In this document: in pieces, positions 61,801-64,000 of the stretch | Layout of the letters: each line of letters opens with the position of its first letter | How positions within the stretch are numbered: position 1 is the first letter of the stretch | Source of the DNA: Numida meleagris | Lineage: Eukaryota > Chordata > Aves > Galliformes > Numididae | Reading direction: 5' to 3' | Assembly (NCBI RefSeq): GCF_002078875.1 | Contig: NC_034409.1 | Span: forward strand, 14,795,111-14,859,110 | Length of the DNA stretch: 64,000 bases | Program-made: the position numbers and the translations under genes | Notes under the pieces: model-generated | The model's database searches: none | Told to the model about the DNA's origin: nothing | Seen by the model: only the letters and a program-made list of their open reading frames with translations

Positions 61801-64000
61801 GGGAAAAATAGCATGATTTCATTTAAAACATAACTAAAATTCAGATGAATCACACTGGGATCTAAATAAGCAAAAGACAGTGAATGCTTGGATATTAGTC
61901 AAGTCCAAATCCATGAAGATTTCTGAGGAGGCAAAAATTTAAGAGACAGTACGGAAGAGGCAAAGGCATATGCACTGCACAACAGAGATAGTTTTTGAAA
62001 ACTCAGGGAACTCATGAAATTACATTGTTTGTACAATTCCACTTAAATTATCTGAGAAGTCCAGGAAAAGATACTGCATTATATATGCAATATTTGTACT
62101 CCATGGTAGCATTTAAATATGTATCGTCCTCTTTGTAAACAAATATATAATCTAACTATGCTTGTGAAAGCATTAAGGATTAAACAGCCTTATAAATGCT
62201 AAATTGTATAGTTTACTTACTGAGAGGTTCATCTGAAGGCAATAATTTTCTTCTTTGTTTCACTAATGGTTCATAATCTGAGCCAGCTCCCTGGAAAATC
62301 CCAGAACAGAACAAAAAAACCAATTGGTATAGAAGCATGCAGATATACGAAATGATCCGAATTCAGGAGATTTCTTTTAATGTCGTTTCTTTTAATCAGA
62401 ACTTTCACGTGGAAAACAGAGAGACTGAATTTTTTAACACTACAAATAACAGGTCACAGATTTATAAAACGTACTGATTCATGCAATAGGAAACTACAGT
62501 AGATGTTAGAGTGCAAGGAATATACTGCATTTTTAACAACCTAAAATGATTTTCTTGGGGGGGGGGGGCGATAGGATGGAGAATAGAACCATTCCTTACA
62601 TTTGATTATTAACAGTTTTACACTAGGCAACATAGATGTTTTTTCAGAAGGAACCTGGAATGAATACAAACGTGGCTTACCACAGAGTAGGAATGTCGTG
62701 GTAAAGTAGGAGAACCTCTCTGAAAGGCAGTTTCCCTACAATATAAATCAGCAACCGCAATGGAATTGGACTTCTTTTTTCTAAAAAGTGAACCTTCACT
62801 TCCTAGGACAAAGAAATAAAACAGGAAGACAGGTAAATGAAATGATGTATTTCAATCTGAGGCTCAGAATTCAACTGTAAGATACATGCTGACATACAAA
62901 GGAGAGACATATTTCAAAAGATCAATAACAGCAGGAACCCACTGGTTAACTGTGTGTGGGCCTAGAATATTAACGTGCTCTAGAGTACAAGAGCCATGCC
63001 TACCTGGCATATTCAGAATACAAACTGCAGTTTGTTACACTGGTGATTTATCACTTAAAATTTCCATCAAGTTTATATTATTATACATCATGTTCTTGAC
63101 ATGGCTATCAAGAACAATGTTGGACTGAACACAGACTTGTCATTTACACTTTCTGATCAGTTGGATACCTTTGGGATAGGACTTATTCCACCTAATTTAT
63201 TTGTTAACAATATAATTCTTTATACTGAACTTAGTTGTGCTCTTTTCATTTATAGGCAAGCCAGGGAACAGAGCATTTCTGAATCACAGTTACCTGACTT
63301 CATGGTGAGACATGTGCTCCTGAAGCACTTGTGCCTGTGCCATTGACTACAGAGGAAGCGTACAAGAATTGCTCAGAAACAGAAAACAAAACAGCTGATG
63401 TGAGCTTACCTCAGAAGCAGGCATCAAGATAGTCAAGAGCTAAAAATGGTTGGATGAATCTCATCCTTTCTATAAGAAAGCAACTGAATGTATTCCAGTT
63501 CAGAAAGAACTGATTTTAAATGGATAATTGAATAAAATACTTTAAAGCACTACTTTTGCAGGTAAAGCACATACTTACCTACCACAAACTATTTTTCAGG
63601 GGTACCACAAACAAAATATAAAAGCATACTTTCCATGAGAAATGTTTTATCCCAAATACAAACAAACAACGGACAAATGATTTTTTTTTAATTATTTTTT
63701 CCTCAGCTGACAGTCTTATAATTCCCTAAATAACTTGAAGGAATTCATAGTTATGGACTAACCTCAGTATACTAGACTTGGACTATTAAAAAAAAACACA
63801 ATTACCTTCACTGTCAATATCATCACTCAAAGGAAAAACAGTGTCCACTAACGGGTCAGAAATGAAATTCCAGTCGTAGTTTTTATCCACTCCCTCTTCA
63901 GAGAAGTTTAAATCAGAACAAGCTCCTGATCTATCCTCAGAAATATTCTTCATCTGGTATTTAAGAACCATTCTTGCCAGTGCAGAACCTGCATCTATAT
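31728..64000 (-). CDS. LRRK2: LRRK2, leucine-rich repeat kinase 2, C-terminal 32 exons (partial)
   Basis: LRRK2 is a Roco-family GTPase and Ser/Thr kinase. It phosphorylates Rab GTPases at vesicle and lysosome membranes, and human gain-of-function variants cause Parkinson disease. Thirty-two exons, human 20-51, join by phase into about 1,698 residues, roughly human 830-2527. The order is: 14-3-3 site linker, leucine-rich repeats, Roc (P-loop GNTGSGKT), COR, kinase and WD40. The kinase shows GDGGFG, the VAVK lysine, YRDLKPHN, the unusual DYG and APE. Catalytic and disease-site residues match the human normal form at Arg1441 and Gly2019. Differences are Gln for Arg1398, Gly for Ser1889, Glu for Gly2385 and loss of Thr2524. 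No frameshift or internal stop interrupts the joined frame, so the gene appears functional. Exons 1-19 lie beyond the right edge. Its neighbour is ERGIC2, convergent. Confidence 0.98.
32480..33300 (-). repeat. Ancient, decayed CR1-like LINE in intron 50
   Basis: The inverted old-CR1 3' consensus is still legible: 'caggaagctcttcctgatgt', 'acctaaatttcccttgctgt', 'cctctttatttgaagcctac', then 'ttctctcctctggactattc' and 'aggccttatcagaactcagc'. Divergence is far greater than in the copies at 25.1 and 29.2 kb. It lies in the same orientation as LRRK2. Ends are approximate. Confidence 0.6.
33474..33548 (-). CDS. LRRK2: LRRK2 exon 50, WD40
   Basis: The acceptor is aaaag|GGAGTCTG and the donor AAAG|GTACCT. 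It encodes [15 protein letters not shown] followed by a variable loop ([10 protein letters not shown]) that is one residue longer than human and poorly conserved, as expected for a surface loop between WD40 strands. Confidence 0.92.
35140..35923 (+). repeat. CR1 LINE (CR1-F-like), antisense in intron 49
   Basis: Forward CR1 is seen from 'atgactttcaacaagcgtaa' through 'acaggaggacatcgagttgc', 'gaaaaggaggctgaggggag' and 'tttccaacctaaatgactcc' to a worn 'gtgattctgtgact' tail. The tail preceded by 'gatgatctcacaggtctttt' suggests the CR1-F group. It is inserted opposite to LRRK2 transcription. Open frames inside are LINE remnants. Confidence 0.88.
36366..36574 (-). CDS. LRRK2: LRRK2 exon 49, WD40
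   Basis: The acceptor is ttgtag|GGATGAAG and the donor CTAG|GTAAGT. It encodes [20 protein letters not shown] and [20 protein letters not shown], two strongly conserved WD40 blades. The N-terminal DEVEKLN replaces human EVMVKEN, with Val where human has Met2397. Confidence 0.96.
37341..37493 (-). CDS. LRRK2: LRRK2 exon 48, WD40
   Basis: The acceptor is ttctag|GTTCTGTC and the donor CTTAA|GTAAGT. It encodes [19 protein letters not shown] and [20 protein letters not shown]. The residue matching human Gly2385, a risk-variant site, is Glu, with codon at 37367-37369. Confidence 0.95.
38869..39053 (-). CDS. LRRK2: LRRK2 exon 47, WD40
   Basis: The acceptor is cttcccgcag|TGTAAGG and the donor CAACT|GTAAGT. 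It encodes [20 protein letters not shown], then [20 protein letters not shown]. This acceptor gives human-length VKCKGATP. A second AG six bases on would drop two residues. Confidence 0.9.
39883..39955 (-). CDS. LRRK2: LRRK2 exon 46, WD40
   Basis: The acceptor is atttcag|CAAACAG and the donor AAAG|GTAGAT. It encodes [20 protein letters not shown] and RAVK, one WD40 blade with the LVGTADG strand conserved from human. Confidence 0.95.
40261..40454 (-). CDS. LRRK2: LRRK2 exon 45, WD40
   Basis: The acceptor is actcag|GATATTGC and the donor CAAAG|GTATAT. It encodes [20 protein letters not shown], then [19 protein letters not shown] and [15 protein letters not shown]. It is not obvious as a long open frame but aligns throughout with human. 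Confidence 0.94.
41211..41275 (-). repeat. Short CR1 3'-terminal fragment in intron 44
   Basis: 'ccatagaatcacagaatggc' followed by 'tcgggttggaagggacccca' is the inverted CR1 3' terminus, about 65 bases, well preserved. Confidence 0.88.
41542..41736 (-). CDS. LRRK2: LRRK2 exon 44, kinase end to WD40 start
   Basis: The acceptor is ttgtag|GTGTATG and the donor GTGAG|GTATGT. It encodes [20 protein letters not shown], the tail of the kinase C-lobe and linker, then ECMVATNQ and [16 protein letters not shown] opening the WD40 domain. Length equals human (65 residues). Confidence 0.95.
42384..42484 (-). CDS. LRRK2: LRRK2 exon 43, kinase C-lobe
   Basis: The acceptor is atttaag|ATCCTGTC and the donor TCCCAG|GTATTA. 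It encodes [20 protein letters not shown], then [14 protein letters not shown]. The conserved Arg of ERPT is the usual kinase subdomain XI residue. Confidence 0.95.
44112..44282 (-). CDS. LRRK2: LRRK2 exon 42, kinase activation segment end and C-lobe
   Basis: The acceptor is tttgcag|GATTTCG and the donor CCAG|GTATGC. It encodes [20 protein letters not shown], with the APE motif, and [15 protein letters not shown], followed by [16 protein letters not shown]. Subdomain IX (ADVYSFG) is intact. Confidence 0.97.
44882..44915 (+). repeat. Tiny CR1 3'-end remnant in intron 41
   Basis: 'tcccttccaactctaaggat' followed by 'tctatgattctc' matches the last bases of the CR1 tail. It is too short to classify further. 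Confidence 0.5.
45104..45264 (-). CDS. LRRK2: LRRK2 exon 41, kinase catalytic loop and DYG
   Basis: The acceptor is ttacag|GTACCTGC and the donor CCAG|GTCTGG. It encodes [19 protein letters not shown] (catalytic Asp in YRD), then [20 protein letters not shown]. The metal-binding motif is DYG rather than DFG, as in human. The Gly2019 and Ile2020 positions carry the human normal residues, and the activation-loop Thr/Ser cluster TSEGTPG is kept. Confidence 0.98.
45944..46134 (-). CDS. LRRK2: LRRK2 exon 40, kinase alpha-C and hinge
   Basis: The acceptor is tttcag|GAGCTTGC and the donor TTAAG|GTAAAT. It encodes [20 protein letters not shown], the hinge [20 protein letters not shown] and [17 protein letters not shown]. 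In the hinge, Leu replaces a human Ser after MELA. Confidence 0.97.
46288..46388 (-). CDS. LRRK2: LRRK2 exon 39, glycine-rich loop and VAVK
   Basis: The acceptor is gtaaaag|GTGATGG and the donor GACAA|GTAAGA. It encodes the loop [17 protein letters not shown], then [17 protein letters not shown], with the ATP-binding Lys (human 1906). Human has Ser1889 where this loop has a third Gly. Confidence 0.97.
46712..46858 (-). CDS. LRRK2: LRRK2 exon 38, COR-kinase linker
   Basis: The acceptor is ccttag|GAGACCTC and the donor TTGG|GTAAGT. It encodes [20 protein letters not shown], then [20 protein letters not shown] and APEFLLG, nearly identical to human. Confidence 0.96.
47557..47748 (-). CDS. LRRK2: LRRK2 exon 37, COR-B
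   Basis: The acceptor is gttaaag|GTTGCATC and the donor GAAG|GTATAT. It encodes [20 protein letters not shown], then [20 protein letters not shown] and [20 protein letters not shown] is conserved from human. Confidence 0.96.
47903..48049 (-). CDS. LRRK2: LRRK2 exon 36, COR-B
   Basis: The acceptor is ttctag|CACGAGC and the donor AAAAG|GTTAAT (weak). It encodes [20 protein letters not shown], then EAYCLVES and [11 protein letters not shown]. It was found by alignment and phase. Confidence 0.95.
49008..49162 (-). CDS. LRRK2: LRRK2 exon 35, COR-B
   Basis: The acceptor is ctttcag|TTTGTCTG and the donor AGAG|GTACAA. It encodes [20 protein letters not shown], then [20 protein letters not shown] and [10 protein letters not shown]. 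The segment spans the region of the human Tyr1699 disease site and appears unchanged. Confidence 0.97.
49999..50186 (-). CDS. LRRK2: LRRK2 exon 34, COR-A/COR-B
   Basis: The acceptor is tggaaag|ATTTTGAC and the donor AGCAG|GTAAGC. It encodes [20 protein letters not shown], then [20 protein letters not shown] and [19 protein letters not shown]. Confidence 0.96.
51158..51246 (-). CDS. LRRK2: LRRK2 exon 33, COR-A
   Basis: The acceptor is gtgcag|GTGTACTG and the donor CACAG|GTCAGT. It encodes [20 protein letters not shown] and KWLCKIMAQ, the conserved Roco COR core. Confidence 0.97.
51868..52069 (-). CDS. LRRK2: LRRK2 exon 32, Roc end to COR-A
   Basis: The acceptor is gtacag|ATCAGAG and the donor ATCAG|GTAAAG. 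It encodes [20 protein letters not shown], then [20 protein letters not shown] and [14 protein letters not shown]. Confidence 0.97.
54072..54290 (-). CDS. LRRK2: LRRK2 exon 31, Roc G4 motif and Arg1441 site
   Basis: The acceptor is taacag|GCACGAGC and the donor TTCAAA|GTAAGC. It starts [20 protein letters not shown]. The second residue is the human Arg1441 position and is Arg. THLD is the guanine-specificity (G4) motif. It continues [20 protein letters not shown]. It is absent as a single ATG-started frame but aligns fully. Confidence 0.96.
54707..54834 (-). CDS. LRRK2: LRRK2 exon 30, Roc switch II
   Basis: The acceptor is cattag|GACAAGAG and the donor AAG|GTATTA. With the preceding exon it makes [20 protein letters not shown], then [20 protein letters not shown] and PWLFNIK. 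The Gln (codon at 54830-54832) sits where human has Arg1398, restoring the Ras/Roco catalytic-type Gln. Confidence 0.97.
55850..56079 (-). CDS. LRRK2: LRRK2 exon 29, Roc P-loop and switch I
   Basis: The acceptor is atgccag|ATTTCTTC and the donor GGAG|GTATGT. It encodes [20 protein letters not shown], the P-loop [15 protein letters not shown], switch I region [10 protein letters not shown] and LILNVWDFG. Thr in the P-loop (human Thr1343) is kept. Confidence 0.98.
56581..56762 (-). CDS. LRRK2: LRRK2 exon 28, last leucine-rich repeat and LRR-Roc linker
   Basis: The acceptor is atttag|ATTCCTCC and the donor ATCAG|GTTTGT (weak). It encodes [20 protein letters not shown], then [20 protein letters not shown]. 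The Ser of RLSKIW is the human autophosphorylation site Ser1292. Confidence 0.95.
57152..57338 (-). CDS. LRRK2: LRRK2 exon 27, leucine-rich repeats
   Basis: The acceptor is ttttag|TTTGCGA and the donor GGAG|GTAAAG. It encodes [20 protein letters not shown], then [20 protein letters not shown] and [13 protein letters not shown], three repeats of LxxLxLxxN form. Confidence 0.97.
58363..58456 (-). CDS. LRRK2: LRRK2 exon 26, leucine-rich repeats
   Basis: The acceptor is tttctag|AGATAATA and the donor CCCCA|GTAAGT. It encodes [20 protein letters not shown] and [10 protein letters not shown]. It aligns residue for residue with human; the second possible AG two bases later would break the frame. 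Confidence 0.93.
59418..59566 (-). CDS. LRRK2: LRRK2 exon 25, leucine-rich repeats
   Basis: The acceptor is atcacag|AAACAAAA and the donor CTTG|GTAAGT. It encodes [20 protein letters not shown], then [13 protein letters not shown] and FNARMNAL. It was found by alignment and phase. Confidence 0.93.
60815..61065 (-). CDS. LRRK2: LRRK2 exon 24, leucine-rich repeats
   Basis: The acceptor is ctttcag|AACTTGAA and the donor GAAGG|GTGAGA. It encodes [32 protein letters not shown] and [20 protein letters not shown], ending LEQLLLEG. Confidence 0.97.
61562..61782 (-). CDS. LRRK2: LRRK2 exon 23, Ser973 region and first leucine-rich repeats
   Basis: The acceptor is ttcatag|AAGGAATC and the donor GTGAA|GTAATG. 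It encodes [10 protein letters not shown], matching human RHSDSISSL with the Ser973 site kept. [17 protein letters not shown] and [20 protein letters not shown] then open the LRR domain. Confidence 0.95.
62221..62290 (-). CDS. LRRK2: LRRK2 exon 22, Ser955 region
   Basis: The acceptor is ttccag|GGAGCTGG and the donor CTCA|GTAAGT. It encodes [20 protein letters not shown] and EPL. The Ser before Asp corresponds to human Ser955, at the same spacing from the Ser935 site. Confidence 0.92.
62557..62568 (+). repeat. Poly-G run of 12 in intron 21
   Basis: Twelve consecutive G on the + strand (poly-C in the LRRK2 transcript) lie 112 bases from exon 21. It is the longest G homopolymer I noticed in the window. 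Confidence 0.95.
62681..62802 (-). CDS. LRRK2: LRRK2 exon 21, Ser910/Ser935 14-3-3 site region
   Basis: The acceptor is tcctag|GAAGTGAA and the donor GTG|GTAAGC. It encodes [20 protein letters not shown], then [17 protein letters not shown] and RHSYS match human KKKSNS (Ser910) and RHSNS (Ser935). Confidence 0.94.
63806..64000 (-). CDS. LRRK2: LRRK2 exon 20, acidic linker (open at window edge)
   Basis: The donor is GAAG|GTAATT. The frame is open to the right edge and encodes [20 protein letters not shown], then DWNFISDP and [11 protein letters not shown], matching the human stretch before Ser910. The 5' end is not certain: an AG at the complement of 63995-63996 could be the acceptor, or the exon may continue outside. 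Confidence 0.85.

Larger units (their letters stand above)
31850..63805 (-). other. LRRK2: LRRK2 introns 20-50
   Basis: There are thirty-one introns, all GT-AG, from 153 bp (46135-46287) to 2.8 kb (33549-36365). Other long ones are 52070-54071, 42485-44111, 31850-33473, 37494-38868 and 59567-60814. Donors for introns 28 (GTTTGT) and 36 (GTTAAT) are weak. Contents beyond the CR1 pieces and the poly-G tract listed separately are AT-rich sequence with no recognised feature. The gene is compact: 32 exons in 32 kb, against about 144 kb for the whole human gene. Confidence 0.85.

Noticed and set aside
1..64000. CRISPR arrays, defence islands, operons, tRNA or rRNA genes
   Set aside because: No repeat-spacer pattern, ribosome-binding-site context or structural RNA signature was seen. 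The sequence is intron-rich vertebrate DNA.

Overview
The window is vertebrate genomic DNA, almost certainly from a bird. It has long introns with GT-AG junctions, one CpG-island promoter, and repeats dominated by CR1 (chicken repeat 1) LINEs with their typical ATTCTATGATTCTATG tails. Galliform is my best guess, but the species cannot be fixed from sequence alone. There are no prokaryotic genes, CRISPR arrays or operons.

Two protein-coding genes face each other tail to tail. ERGIC2 lies on the + strand. Its CpG-island promoter is at about 1.33-1.96 kb, a probable non-coding exon 1 ends at 1460, and coding exons 2-14 run from 3130 to 20599. The spliced reading frame gives 377 residues, the length I recall for human ERGIC2. 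LRRK2 lies on the - strand. Its 3' 32 exons (human numbering 20-51) run from the right edge down to a stop at 31728-31730. They encode about 1,698 C-terminal residues: the 14-3-3 site linker, leucine-rich repeats, Roc GTPase, COR, kinase and WD40. The N-terminal armadillo and ankyrin part lies beyond the right edge.

The roughly 11 kb between the two stop codons holds possible 3' UTRs and polyadenylation signals for both genes, three CR1 pieces (one a decayed reverse-transcriptase segment), and a GC-richer block at 23.3-27.1 kb with no recognisable gene. More CR1 fragments lie upstream of ERGIC2 and in LRRK2 introns 43, 41, 49 and 50. The latter two hold the largest intronic pieces.

The two proteins have no known joint function. 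ERGIC2 is a cargo-receptor subunit of the early secretory pathway. LRRK2 is a large GTPase/kinase acting on Rab proteins at membranes. The most interesting observations are residue-level differences between this LRRK2 and the human protein, notably a Roco/Ras-type DFGGQ in switch II where human has DFAGR, and an acidic upstream ORF overlapping the ERGIC2 start codon. I found no previously undescribed system. Human comparisons are from memory and all exon calls are by eye.
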